A stretch of DNA of 64,000 bases from Carya illinoinensis (taxonomy: Eukaryota; Streptophyta; Magnoliopsida; Fagales; Juglandaceae), in contig NC_056755.1 of the NCBI RefSeq assembly GCF_018687715.1, positions 41,667,001 to 41,731,000 of the forward strand, read 5' to 3'. The notes beneath the pieces are model-generated. The model saw nothing but the letters and a program-made list of their open reading frames with translations. It searched no databases and was not told the origin of the DNA. A program made the translations under genes and the position numbers. This document shows, in pieces, positions 38,381 through 50,574 of the stretch. Within the stretch, counting starts at the first letter, position 1. Every line of letters starts with the position of its first letter.

Positions 38381-38918
38381 TTCTTTATAATTAGGCCTAC
38401 AATAGGGTGCAGTTGTTGAAAGTTGAAAACTTATCGGCATCCTTATATGAGGATGCAGATGTTCTTAATACTGCTTATAAATGTTTATGGTTATAAATTA
38501 ATTTGTATTGTATTGGAACTAGCGGGAAGTTGTCACAAAGATTCTAATAATTCTAAAGTTAGTAATCGTCAACTTTAAGTAAGTTTTTAATATAGTATTT
38601 GCAATTGCTAAGGTAAATATTAATGATTATATTCATTATTATTACTTGATAAATTCTATGTTTATTCACATAGTTTATATACAAGTTTTATTTATTTATA
38701 CTTGTTATGAATTATTGATGATAAGATTCATCTTGGAATGAGAATGGAGCATCCCTGAAGGATTGTCCTAAATCAATAACAGCTTTTGAGTATCTCATAA
38801 TTTAAATGATTGATACTTGTACCAAAAGTTCATTATGATTTATGCACCTGAAGTTACATAATTAAAATTGTGGAAAGAATATATATTTGAATGAACGTCT
38901 CGAATGTGCTCCTAAAGT

Positions 38919-39301
38919 AGCAATATGAAATGTAAACGTTCATAATATATTCTAAATTTATATCTAGTCTTTCAGTAACTGAGCAAAATAATGAGTTTTT
39001 GATAAGAATCATTAATCACGTCTTACTAGATCTACATCATTCCCTGAAGTGAATGATAATGAATTTATATCATTCTATTCCCTGAAGTGAAAAGAATTAT
39101 GCGTTTCATTCAAATAAACTAAGAGATTGAACGTGATAATGAATATCTTTTCGGGCCAGAAGCTCGTATTGGAAAAGCTGTAAGCTTTCTTTTTGAGATG
39201 ATATTATACAAATTATTGAATCAAATATTATGATGCATCAAAAGGTGATATGATTCAAAATATTTGTATCTTTTCATGATTATCTTGATCATCTAAAATC
39301 A
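38919..39301 (+). repeat. Left arm of a 383-bp inverted repeat
   Basis: This arm pairs with 39316-39698 across a 14-base spacer. By eye I found only about three mismatches over 383 bp (for example AGCTGTAAGC against AGCGGTAAGC). Both arms have the same length. The outer ends are AGCAATATGAAATG on the left and CATTTCATATTGCT on the right. Confidence 0.92.
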
Positions 39302-39315
39302 ATTACGATAAGGAA

Positions 39316-39698
39316 TGATTTTAGATGATCAAGATAATCATGAAAAGATACAAATATTTTGAATCATATCACCTTTTGATGCATCATAATATTTGATTCA
39401 ATAATTTGTATAATATCATCTCAAAAAGAAAGCTTACCGCTTTTCCAATACGAGCTTCTGGCCCGAAAAGATATTCATTATCACGTTCAATCTCTTAGTT
39501 TCTTTGAATGAAACGCATAATTCTTTTCACTTCAGGGAATAGAATGATATAAATTCATTATCATTCACTTCAGGGAATGATGTAGATCTAGTAAGACGTG
39601 ATTAATGATTCTTATCAAAAACTCATTATTTTGCTCAGTTACTGAAACACTAGATATAAATTTAGAATATATTATGAACGTTTACATTTCATATTGCT
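39316..39698 (-). repeat. Right arm of the 383-bp inverted repeat
   Basis: Reverse complement of the arm ending at 39301. Directly after it, at about 39705-39739, a third copy of the centre (ATTATCTTGATCATCTAAAA, then TCAATTACGATAAG) appears in the left-arm orientation, just before the gypsy insertion point. Confidence 0.92.
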
Positions 39699-39750
39699 AT
39701 TTCAATTATCTTGATCATCTAAAATCAATTACGATAAGTCGAATGATTTT

Positions 39751-41904
39751 TGTGATGACCCGCTTTTGAGTGTATTTTCGCTGAAATAATTGTTTTTATT
39801 TTAATTAATATATCAGTTATTTATTTTAATTTATTTGCGTTTTAAAATTGCTTTTTAATTTAATTTAATTTATTTGATGTTGTGTTTTATTTCTTTAAGT
39901 TGTTTTGTGGTTTTTAATCTTTTTGGCGGTTTAGTTTTGTTTTCCCGGAGTGAGGATTGGACCTCACTTCCTTTCACATCTTTTTTCTTTTCTCTTTTTC
40001 CTTTTTTCTTTTTTTCTTTTTTTTCTTTTTCCTTCTTCTTTTCTTTTTCCTTTCTTTTTCTTTTTTTTCTTCTTTTTCTTTTTTCTTTTCTCTCTCCCTG
40101 CGTCCGAACCCCCCCCGATCGGCTCTCTCTCTCTCTTCTCTCTCCCTCACGGCCGGAGCCTTCTCTCTACCGGCCCACCGCCGTCCAGCCACCATTTGGC
40201 CCCCCACCGGTCCCAAACTCTTCCCCTCCCTCCGGCGCACCTCCCCACCGAAAACCACCCCCATCCCGCCGGCCGTTTGGCCGGAAAAGCCCTCCAAAGC
40301 CTCCACGGTTTTTCCTCCGATCCGCCGCCGTCGCTCCACCTCCGGCCACCATTTCTTCACCACTTCATCACCGACTCCTTGCCGTCCTAACCCACCCATT
40401 TCCGGCCTCCAACGACCACCGGAACAGCTCCTACGAGCTTAGTTTCCGATTTGCACTTTCCGGCCATTTCCGGCGATTCCGCCGCCACCCACGGCCGTTC
40501 ATCACTTCCAATAGCTTCACAACCATCCCTAGACCATTCCCTATCAATTTCGTGTCCTAGTTTGTCCCCGTTCAAAAGTGGGTTTTTCAAACCCACAGCC
40601 GCAGTGAATTTTCACTGTGACGTTGCTTTTCCGCCGCCGTTTGCAACGCCACTTGTTTTCTAAAATTACCGTATAGCGCTGTAAGTATTTTTCAAACCCT
40701 ATTTTCAGATTTAAATATATATCGCTCATACAATTTATTTATTGTTGTTGGTTGTTGATTCCGGACTGAGTCCGAGGAGTTTCGGGGGTCGGATGGATGG
40801 AGGACGGAGTTGTCTGTTTAATTTATTTATGTTGTTTGATTATTTTATTATGCATTGTTATGGCATTGCATGGTGCATGCACGTGTGTTTGTGGAATTGT
40901 GTGAAAAGCCTGTGTATTGGCGTGAGTGGTTTTACGGGTGCGTGTGTATCACGACCCCAAGCCGGGATGGGGTATTATTCCGGTGGAGCTCCTCTGGTCA
41001 CTCGGGAGCGGAATAAACTGAGTGATGTCCCCTGAGTTGTCGCTAGACGACGGGAGCGGGGGCTAGGGGTTGCTTGGCTACGAACGCGCCGGGCGCGGAA
41101 CCGGACATCGCCCTACGCACCGACTCCGTGGGCCTTCGCTGGTGAGGGCTAGAGGATGCTTGGCTACTCACGCGCGGGGCGCGGAACTGGGCATCGCTTG
41201 TTAGGTGTCACACGCGCGGTGGTACTCTGCGGTGTGGCACTGGAGCCAGGGTGTGCGGATGACCCCTAGGGGAAGTCATGGTGCATGCGGTTAAAATTGG
41301 ATAATGGTTTGAGAGGCCAAATGAGACTTTTGGCGTGGTATTGGGCCAAATGGACTTTTGGCGAGATATTGGGCCAAATGTGACTTTTGGCGTGTTAGTT
41401 AGAAAGGTTGTGTGTTTTTGGGCCAAATGGGTTTTTGGCGTGTGTGGAAAACTTGTGTTTTATGAGCTTTGTGCATTGGGCATGTTTCATGCATCTTGTT
41501 TGAGTTTTATGTGTTTTTATCTGGTAGTGTTTGGGTTTTACTTACCTGCGGTACCATTCTTGGTTCCGTAGCTTGTGGTGCAGAGTTAGAGGACGAAGAG
41601 GAGGAGGCTGAGCCAGAGGATGCGGCTCCGCCGGGTTGCTGATGTTATGCTTTTCTTTATGGTTTTAAAACTTTATTTGTGTTTTGTAATATTTTATCTA
41701 TGTACGTTTTAAACAGCTTGTATTACGTTAAGAAAAAATTCTGGTACTTAGTTATGACTTTCGTTATCCGCTGCGTGTTCTTTCGTGCACATTTGTTGCC
41801 TTTGCACACACTTGGCACCTGTCGATAGGGTGGTGACCCGGGTTGTCACTATCCGGACGTCTCGATTTCCCCGTGTTCGGGCGTGGGGATTTGGGGGCGT
41901 CACA
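39751..41904 (+). repeat. 5' LTR of the gypsy element
   Basis: Contains a long T/C-rich tract (about 39970-40100), a proline-rich-looking GC segment, a GCACGTGTGT stretch, and a tandem of GGCCAAATG-GACTTTTGGCG motifs near 41315-41440. All long frames across it are compositional artefacts. Confidence 0.95.
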
Positions 41905-41921
41905 GGTGGTATCAGAGCGAT
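41905..41921 (+). other. Primer-binding site of the gypsy element
   Basis: GGTGGTATCAGAGCGAT immediately after the LTR end CACA. TGGTATCAGAGC is complementary to the 3' end of the initiator methionine tRNA, the usual primer for this clade. Confidence 0.9.
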
Positions 41922-42186
41922 TTGGCTCTGGGTAAAACCACGTGTCCCGTAGGTAGTACCAGAATGTTTTTTTTAAAAGTTGTGTTTTAAAGTTTATGTT
42001 AAGTATAGTTTTTTTATTTGTTTTATTTGTGTGAGCTTGTTTGCTTGTTTTTATTTGTTTAGTTATGTTTTTGCATGTTGGTTTCTTTTGTTTCTTACTG
42101 TGTAGTGTTGTTTTTGTTTTGTTGGTTTTATGATGGTTTTATTTGTTTTCTTAAAGGAGGGTCAAGAGTGGTGTTGTGGCAGGATT

Positions 42187-45100
42187 ATGGGGAGACCAAG
42201 GAAAAATACTCAGGAGCCACGGGACAATGCCTCCAGGGATGACTCCATAGCCGAAGCAATTCGGCAGATGACGGAGTTTATGCAACAGAGTGCGAGGTCT
42301 CAACAGGCAGGGCCTTGGCCACCACAAGGACCTTGGCCACCACAAGGGGGTCCTTGGCCACCATCAGGAGGACCTTATCCACCATCAGGAGGGTCCTGGA
42401 TGTATCCAGGAGGGTCTAGTAGCATGGTGCAAGCCGGATGCACCTATGAGCGCTTCCTGGCGCATAGGACTCCACACTTCACTAGAAATGAGGATCCACT
42501 TCAGGCTGGAAAATGGATCAAAGACCTGGAGAAAACTTTTGAGGTGTGTGGGTGCACTGAGGCACAACAAGTACTCTACGCCAGCTATCTCTTGCAAGGT
42601 ACCGCTTCTGATTGGTGGGATACCAAGAGCGTGCTGTTGGAATCTGAACTGGGATCTTTCGCTGCGGTGACCTGGCAGCGTTTCAAGAAGGAATTCAATG
42701 ACCGCTTCTTTCCCGCATCGGTAAGGAAGCAAAAGGCAAGAGAGTTCTCCAATCTGGTCCAAGGGGGCGCGACAGTGGAGCTGTACGCCCGGAGGTTCAT
42801 AGAACTTGAGCGGTTTGCTCCTCACCTTGTCGCCACTGAGGAGATGCGAGCAGATCGTTTCCAGGAGGGGCTGCGTCATGACATACGCAGTATGGTGGTC
42901 AGCCATCGGATATCCACTTTTCAGGAATTAGTGGATGTGGCTACCCTTGTGGAGCGGGAAAATAATCTGAGTGTGGGTTCCCCTCCAGGGCATAAGAGGC
43001 GGAGTTTTTCTGGTGAAGGAAGCAGCTCGGGTTCGCCCCAGAAGTTTGTTCAGCGGACCGGAACTCGACCTCCTACGTCCTCAGGTGTTCATATGGGAGG
43101 ACGGGTGCCTATTTGTGGAGCTTGTAATAGAGCTCATGAGGGCGAGTGTCAGATGAGTAGCGGACCCCAGTGTTACCGATGTGGCCAAGTGGGACATATC
43201 GCTCGGGATTGCTCCGTCAGAGTTCAAGAAAGCCGTGGAGGTAGACACGCTGGAAGAACCAACCCGAGACAAGCAGTACAAGCCCGGGTTTATGCTGTCA
43301 CACCCGGAGAGGTGGATGATGAGGCACCAGCGACCCATGATGCTGGAGTAATTACAGGAAAAGTCCGTTTGTATGAGTTTTATGCTTGTACTTTGTTTGA
43401 TTCCGGTGCTTCACGATCGTTTGTGTCTTCCACGTTTGCTCGGGTGTGTAACTTGGTCACAGAACCGTTGCCGAAGGCTATGGTAGTGGCTCTACCCGAT
43501 GGTGAGATGGTGTGGTGTTCCAAGGTTGCTTTGGGATGCCCGTTAAACTTTGAGGGAAGGTTCTTGGATGCGGATTTGGTGGTGTTCAAGCTGTTGGGTT
43601 TTGATATCATCCTCGGGATGGATTGGCTATACCGATATTCTGCGAGTATTAATTGCAGAAGTCGGATAATTAGCTTTCAGCTTCTAGATGGTGATTGTCT
43701 GGAATTTGCGGGGAGTAGATTAAAAGAAAAATCGATAATTATATCGGCGATTCAGGCAAGACGAGAGACTGCATGGGGAGCGGATGCATTCTTGGTGCAG
43801 ATGGTGTCCACGCCGTCTGAGAAGAAATCTTTGGCAGACATTCCAGTTGTGGAAGAGTTTCCCGATGTGTTTGTGGATGACTTGCCCGGACTACCCCCTG
43901 TTCGGGAGATGGAGTTTGTTATAGACTTGGAACCTGGAGCGGCTCCTGTGCATAAAGCTCCTTATCGCATGGCACCGGCTGAATTGAAAGAGTTGAAGAC
44001 TCAGTTGCAAGAACTGGTAGAGAAGGGATTTATTCAGGCTAGTACGTCGCCGTGGGGTGCACCAGTTTTATTTGTTAAGAAGAAAGATGGAACCCTCCGT
44101 ATGTGCATTGACTATCGGGAATTGAACAAGGTGACCATCAAAAATAAATACCCTCTCCCGCGGATTGATGATTTGTTTGACCAGCTTCAAGGAGCAGCCG
44201 TGTTCTCTAAGATTGATCTGAGACCGGGATACTACCAGCTGAGAATCAGAGACCAGGATGTGCCTAAAACTGCTTTCAGGTCGAGGTATGGGCATTATGA
44301 ATTTAAGGTGATGCCGTTTGGGTTAGCTAATGCCCCTGCAGCGTTCATGGATTTGATGAATCGAGTGTTTTGACCTTATCTGGATTCCTTTGTGGTAGTA
44401 TTTATTGATGATATACTGATTTATTCTCGAGATGTTGAAGAGCATGTATATCATCTTAGTCTGGTACTAGAGAGATTGAGAGAACACCAGCTATACGCCA
44501 AGCTCAGCAAGTGTGAATTCTGGTTGGAAGAAGTTAAATTTCTTGGGCATGTAATTTCCCGGGGCGGAGTGGCAGTTGATCCTAGTAAGGTAGAAGCCAT
44601 TTTGTCATGGCAGCGCCCGACTATAGTACGTGAGATCAGGAGTTTCTTGGGGCTCGCCGGTTACTACCGAAGATTTGTAGAGGGTTTTGCTCGCCTATCC
44701 GGACCTCTCACAGCTTTGACTCGGAAGAATACGGAATTTGTTTGGTCAGAGAAATGTGAGAGAAGCTTCCAGGAATTGAAGAAAAGGTTGACAACGGCAC
44801 CAGTGTTAGCGCTCCCAGAACCGCATAAGCCATTCGTAGTCTTCAGTGATGCGTCTAAGTTCGGTTTGGGTTGTGTCCTTATGCAGGAAGGACGGGTTGT
44901 AGCCTATGCATCTCGTCAGCTAAAGGACCATGAGAAGAATTATCCGACGCACGATCTAGAATTGGCTGCGATTGTTTTTGCCCTTAAGATCTGGCGGCAC
45001 TTCTTGTATGGGGAAGCTTGCGAGGTATTTACTGATCACAAGAGTTTGAAGCATTTGTTTTCCCAGAAAAATCTGAATATGAGGCAGAGGCGATGGCTGG

Positions 45101-46740
45101 AGCTAATCAGTGACTATCAGTGTGAGATCAAGTACCATCCAGGGAAGGCTAATATAGTTGCTGATGCTTTGAGCCGGAAGTCACACTTGGAAGATGAAGC
45201 CGAGCCGTCAGAATTGGAGTCGTTGCTTTGTGGGATGAGAAGGCTCCTTATAGAGAGTTCGCAGCAAGTAGAGATTTTGTCTTCAGTTCTTGATATTCGG
45301 GTAACTGATTTTGAAGAATTGAAAACTCTCCAAAGAAAGGATCCGAAGCTGCTGAACATCAGGAAAAGAGTCCGAAAATCTCGAGGGCCGTTGCACTATA
45401 GCATGGATAGTGATGGGATACTTCAGTTCCGAGATCGCAAAGTGGTCCCAAAGGACTCAGATTTCAAAGAACGGATCATGGCAGAAGCTCATGCGGCCCC
45501 GTATTCAGTTCATCCCGGCAGTACAAAGATGTATCGAGATTTGAAGAAAAATTACTGGTGGGATGGAATGAAGAAGGACGTTGCCTTATATGTGGAGAAA
45601 TGCCACACGTGCCGTCAAGTAAAGGCCGAGCATCAGAGACCTGCAGGTATGCTCCAACCCCTCCCTATTCCTGAGTGGAAATGGGATGATATCACGATGG
45701 ACTTCGTAGTGGGTTTGCCGAGAACGCCTAGTGGGAAGAATTCTGTTTGGGTGATTGTGGACCGGTTAACGAAGAGTGCTCATTTTCTGCCTGTTAATAA
45801 CACCGACTCTTTGGGTAAGTTGACCCGTTTGTATGTCAAGGAGATAGTGCGGCTACACGGCATTCCAAAGAGTATAGTGTCGGATCGAGACCCGAGGTTC
45901 ACATCGCAGTTCTGGAAGAGTTTGCAGGCAACTTTGGGTACTAAGTTGAAGTTCAGTACTGCTTATCACCCGCAGACAGACGGCCAGTCAGATTGCACCA
46001 TTCAGACCCTGGAAGACATGTTGCGAGCATGTGTCCTGGAATTCCAAGGGAGTTGGGAAAATCATTTGCCGCTCATTGAGTTTGCCTACAATAACAGCTT
46101 CCATGCGACCATTCAGATGGCTCCCTATGAAGCTCTTTATGGGAGAAAGTGTAGGTCGCCCTTGTGTTGGGATGAAGTTGGGGAGAGTAGGGTAATTGGA
46201 CCCGAAATAATTCAAGAAATGAAAAGCCAAGTCCGGATCATCAGAGACAAAATGGCGGCAGCTCAGAGTCGCCAGAAGAGTTACGCTGATACCAGGAGGA
46301 GAGAGTTGTCGTTTGAAGTTGGTGATGGGGTTTACCTTAAAGTCTCTCCCATGAGAGGTGTTAAGCGTTTTGGTAAGAAGAGGAAGTTGGATCCGATGTA
46401 CGTCGGCCCTTTTCAGATTCTGGAGAGAGTAGGGTCCGTCGCCTATAGAGTTGCTTTGCCAGATTATTTTGGGGATGTTCATGATGTCTTCCACGTATCA
46501 TCCCTGAAGAAGAGCTTTGGACAGCAAGAGCCACGCTTCGTCGACCCAGCAGGTATTCAGTTGCAACCGGATCTCACTTATGAAGTTGTTCCGTCGCAGA
46601 TCATGGATTGGAAGGAGCAACAGTTGAGGTCCAAGACGATACCTTTGGTTAAAGTGGCTTGGGGAGATCCGTTAGCTCAAGACTTCTCTTGGGAGCGAGC
46701 AGCGGACATGAGGGAGCAGTACCCGTATTTGTTCGAATAA
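42187..46740 (+). pseudogene. gag-pol polyprotein of the gypsy element, one in-frame stop
   Basis: The reading frame stays in one phase from 42130 to 46740, interrupted only by TGA at 44371-44373. The likely start is the ATG at 42187 ([10 protein letters not shown]). In order: gag core, zinc knuckle [14 protein letters not shown] (43171-43212), protease active site LFDSGAS (Asp codon 43399), reverse transcriptase with IDYRELNK and FIDD (44401-44412), RNase H with [12 protein letters not shown] and TDHKSLKHL, the integrase HHCC zinc region ([11 protein letters not shown]...CHTC), the integrase core, and a C-terminal chromodomain-like segment ([16 protein letters not shown]). The integrase acidic residues are Asp (45700), Asp (45883) and, at the position 35 residues further on where Glu is expected, Asp (45991). 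The stop lies about ten codons before FIDD, so the untranslated part would include the RT active site. The copy is therefore probably not autonomous. Confidence 0.93.
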
Positions 46741-46844
46741 GGAAGGTATGTGTCTTAATCTTGATCACAGATGGTTTATGTGTTTTCTTGTGGCTTGTTT
46801 TGAGTTGGTGGTTAATCTGCAATTTCGAGGACGAAATTTTTTTT

Positions 46845-46857
46845 AAGGAGGGGAGGA
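46845..46857 (+). other. Polypurine tract of the gypsy element
   Basis: AAGGAGGGGAGGA directly before the TGTGATG start of the 3' LTR; it is the plus-strand priming site in reverse transcription. Confidence 0.85.
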
Positions 46858-49012
46858 TGTGATGACCCGCTTTTGAGTGTATTTTCGCTGAAATAATTGT
46901 TTTTATTTTAATTAATATATCAGTTATTTATTTTAATTTATTTGCGTTTTAAAATTAGTTTTTAATTTAATTTAATTTATTTGATGTTGTGTTTTATTTC
47001 TTTAAGTTGTTTTGTGGTTTTTAATCTTTTTGGCGGTTTAGTTTTGTTTTCCCGGAGTGAGGATTGGACCTCACTTCCTTTCACATCTTTTTCCTTTTCT
47101 CTTTTTCCTTTTTTCTTTTTTTCTTTTTTTTCTTTTTCCTTCTTCTTTTCTTTTTCCTTTCTTTTTCTTTTTTTTCTTCTTTTTCTTTTTTCTTTTCTCT
47201 CTCCCCGCGTCCGAACCCCCCCCCGATCGGCTCTCTCTCTCTCTTCTCTCTCCCTCACGGCCGGAGCCTTCTCTCTACCGGCCCACCGCCGTCCGGCCAC
47301 CGTTTGGCCCCCCACCGGTCCCAAACTCTTCCCCTCCCTCCGGCGCACCTCCCCACCGAAAACCACCCCCATCCGGCCGGCCGTTTGGCCGGAAAAGCCC
47401 TCCAAAGCCTCCACGGTTTTTCCTCCGATCCGCCGCCGTCGCTCCACCTCCGGCCACCATTTCTTCACCACTTCATCACCGACTCCTTGCCGTCCTAACC
47501 CACCCATTTCCGGCCTCCAACGACCACCGGAACAACTCCTACGAGCTTAGTTTCCGATATGCACTTTCCAGCCATTTCCGGCGATTCCGCCGCCACCCAC
47601 GGCCATTCATCACTTCCAATAGCTTCACAACCATCCCTAGACCATTCCCTATCAATTTCGTGTCCTAGTTTGTCCCCGTTCAAAAGTGGGTTTTTCAAAC
47701 CCACGGCCGCAGTGAATTTTCACTGTGACGTTGCTTTTCCGCCGCCGTTTGCAACGCCACTTGTTTTCTAAAATTACCGTATAGCGCTGTAAGTATTTTC
47801 CAAACCCTATTTTCAGATTTAAATATATATCGCTCATACAATTTATTTATTGTTGTTGGTTGTTGATTCCGGACTGAGTCCGAGGAGTTTCGGGGGTCGG
47901 ATGGATGGAGGACGGAGTTGTCTGTTTAATTGATTTATGTTGTTTGATTATTTTATTATGCATTGTTATGGCATTGCATGGTGCATGCACGTGTGTTTGT
48001 GGAATTGTGTGAAAAGCCTGTGTATTGGCGTGAGTGGTTTTACGGGTGCGTGTGTATCACGACCCCAAGCTGGGATGGGGTATTATTCCGGTGGAGCTCC
48101 TCTGGTCACTCGGGAGCGGAATAAACTGAGTGATGTCCCCTGAATTGTCCCTAGACGATGGGAGCGGGGGCTAGGGGTTGCTTGGCTACGAACGCGCCGG
48201 GCACGGAACCGGGCATCGCCCTACGCACCGACTTCGTGGCCCTTCGCTGGTGAGGGCTAGAGGATGCTTGGCTACGCACGCGCGGGGCGCGGAACTGGGC
48301 ATCGCTTGTTAGGTGTCACACGCGCGGTGATACTCTGCGGTGTGGCACTAGAGCCAGGGTGTGTGGATGACCCCTAGGGAAGGTCATGGTGCATGCGGTT
48401 AAAATTGGATAATGGTTTGAGAGGCCAAATGGGACTTTTGGCGTGGTATTGGGCCAAATGGACTTTTGGCGAGATATTGGGCCAAATGTGACTTTTGGCG
48501 TGTTAGTTAGAAAGGTTGTGTGTTTTTGGGCCAAATGGGTTTTTGGCGTGTGTGGAAAACTTGTGTTTTATGGGCTTTGTGCATTGGGCATGTTTCATGC
48601 ATCTTGTTTGAGTTTTATGTGTTTTTATCTGGTAGTGTTTGGGTTTTACTTACCTGCGGTACCATTCTTGGTTCCGTAGCTTTTGGTGCAGAGTTAGAGG
48701 ACGAAGAGGAGGAGGCTAAGCCCGAGGATGCGGCTCCGCCGGGTTGCTGATGTTATGCTTTTCTTTATGGTTTTAAAACTGTATTTGTGTTTTGTAATAT
48801 TTTATCTATGTACGTTTTAAACAGCTTGTATTACGTTAAGAAAAAATTCTGGTACTTAGTTATGACTTTCGTTATCCGCTGCGTGTTCTTTCGTGCACAT
48901 TTGTTGCCTTTGCACACACTTGGCACCCGTCGATAGGGTGGTGACCCGGGTTGTCACCATCCGGACGTCTCGATTTCCCCGTGTTCGGGCGTGGGGATTT
49001 GGGGGCGTCACA
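46858..49012 (+). repeat. 3' LTR of the gypsy element
   Basis: Same structure as the 5' LTR with scattered, mostly transition-type differences (for example GCCGGGATGG versus GCTGGGATGG). It ends GGCGTCACA before the ATTTT target duplication. Confidence 0.95.
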
Positions 49013-49439
49013 ATTTTCATATGGACGTCCATAAAAAAACCAGAAGATTCTTTTACTATAAAGTTTTACCACCAGAAGTGGAAAGAAAAATTTGCTTGAA
49101 GCAAATAAGATGAAATTATTCGACGTTATCTTGATTATCATATGTGAACCAGCAGTTCGAGTGATAATTAAATTTTGGATGCAATAAGATAAAAATGTCT
49201 CATATTATAGCTGCTAAAATCCCAGCGAGGATTGAAGTCCCTGTAGGACAATTAAGAAATTCAGCAGTCTAAAGACATGTCTAAAGGCATGTGAGACGTA
49301 TTGATATAAAAGATAGAACATCTCAAAAGAGAAAGACACAAATAATTTGGTGCTCCTGAAGAGGCCATACCCACAAAACAAGCAATAAAGTCCATCCAAA
49401 TTCTCTGTATAAAATTCTCCTATATAAACTCTTGAAGAG

Positions 49440-50360
49440 TGCCTCCTGAAGAGGTTTTTCATGAAAATGTCTTCCCTTGAAGAGGGACAGGTACCTGAAA
49501 ATAACGAGATCTCGTTACATTTCATGAATAATGGAGAAATTATGGATAGAAATAGAATTGTTGTCGACAATGTATTTCCATATGAGATGGCAATTGACAT
49601 TACCAGAAATAATGATGAAAGTGAATCAAGAATCGTCGAAAAATACGACGTAAAATATTGGCCAAATTTGAAAGAAACAATTCCTGTAGAATTGATTCAC
49701 TAGTAAAATATGATGCATCGAGACTTATAGTCCAAACACCTAAAGAGGTGATGCTTGTTGAATGTCAGTGGGTATTTATAGAAAGAAAATAAAAATATGA
49801 TATATAAATCACGAGTTAGTTTCTCAATTCCTGCAGAATTGATATCACTCAGTAAAATGTGATAAATATGGACTTGAAGTCCAAACACCTAAAGAGGTGA
49901 TTTTTGTTAAATATCAGTGGATATTTATATACATGATATAAAAAAGCCTGAAACTTTTAATATGAAAATGTGATATAGAAATCACAAGTTAGTTTCTCGA
50001 AGAAACAATATTGATATGATTTTAAAGTGGTTGAAATCATATTAAGATTTTTATTAGCTTGAAAGTTACCAAGAGTTTGGATATGCATGATTAACTGCAT
50101 ATTTATATGGATCATTGGATCATGATATATATATATATATATATATGAAAATCCCTGAAGGATAGAAAATGTCTGAAACTTCTAATATGAATACATCTGG
50201 AAATATGTATTCTATCAAGTTTCAAAGATCCTTATATGATCTAAAGCAATCCAAACGCAAATGGAAACAAGCTATTATTGCAGTTTATATATATGATTTA
50301 AATGTCATTGAGGTTCCAGAAGAGCTCATGAAACTGCACATATTTGAAATATAAATCTGA
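49440..50360 (+). pseudogene. copia pol relic (integrase-RT junction and RT)
   Basis: The frame at 49461-49703 reads LEEGQVPENNEISLHFMNNG, then DRNRIVVDNVFPYEMAIDI, the conserved linker between integrase and reverse transcriptase in many plant copia elements. The RT start follows as QTPKEVMLVECQWVF with stops. Near 50210-50265 RSLYDLKQSKRKWKQ is a degraded RT motif (SLYGLKQS type). A tandem duplication of about 147 bp (from 49678 and 49825) repeats the RT start. It is clearly non-functional. Confidence 0.75.
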
Positions 50361-50574
50361 AACCCTTGCGGCTTCAAGGGGAAGATGGATGATGTTATTA
50401 GTCATGAAATACCATCTTTTAATACAATTAATATTTCAGATTCATATTATGGGTTTGATATGAAGTGTGCATTATTAAAGAAGAAATAAAAGGGAGCACA
50501 CAGAACATTTACCAAAAGATAGAAACACAAATATGAATATTTGTGAAATATTATTTTATTATCTTGAAGCAAGA

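Larger units (their letters stand above)
39751..49012 (+). mobile_element. Ty3/gypsy chromovirus-type retrotransposon, nearly complete
   Basis: LTRs of about 2.15 kb (39751-41904 and 46858-49012) start TGTGATGACC and end GGCGTCACA. The 5-bp target duplication is ATTTT at 39746-39750 and 49013-49017. The primer site GGTGGTATCAGAGCG follows the 5' LTR (initiator Met-tRNA type). A polypurine tract AAGGAGGGGAGGA precedes the 3' LTR. The domain order gag, protease, RT, RNase H, integrase, chromodomain-like tail is that of Tekay/Del-type elements. The LTRs differ at roughly 35-40 positions by eye, so the insertion is fairly young. It is nested in the copia element. Confidence 0.95.

Noticed and set aside
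39874..40660. Several overlapping frames of 140-230 codons on both strands
   Set aside because: They cross T/C-rich and GC-rich LTR sequence, give Phe- or Pro/Ser-rich proteins and recur in the other LTR. They are compositional artefacts.
42385..46494. Antisense frames over gag-pol
   Set aside because: Shadows of the real polyprotein frame on the other strand; no motifs of their own.
46977..47771. Matching long frames in the 3' LTR
   Set aside because: Same LTR sequence as above; no protein family.
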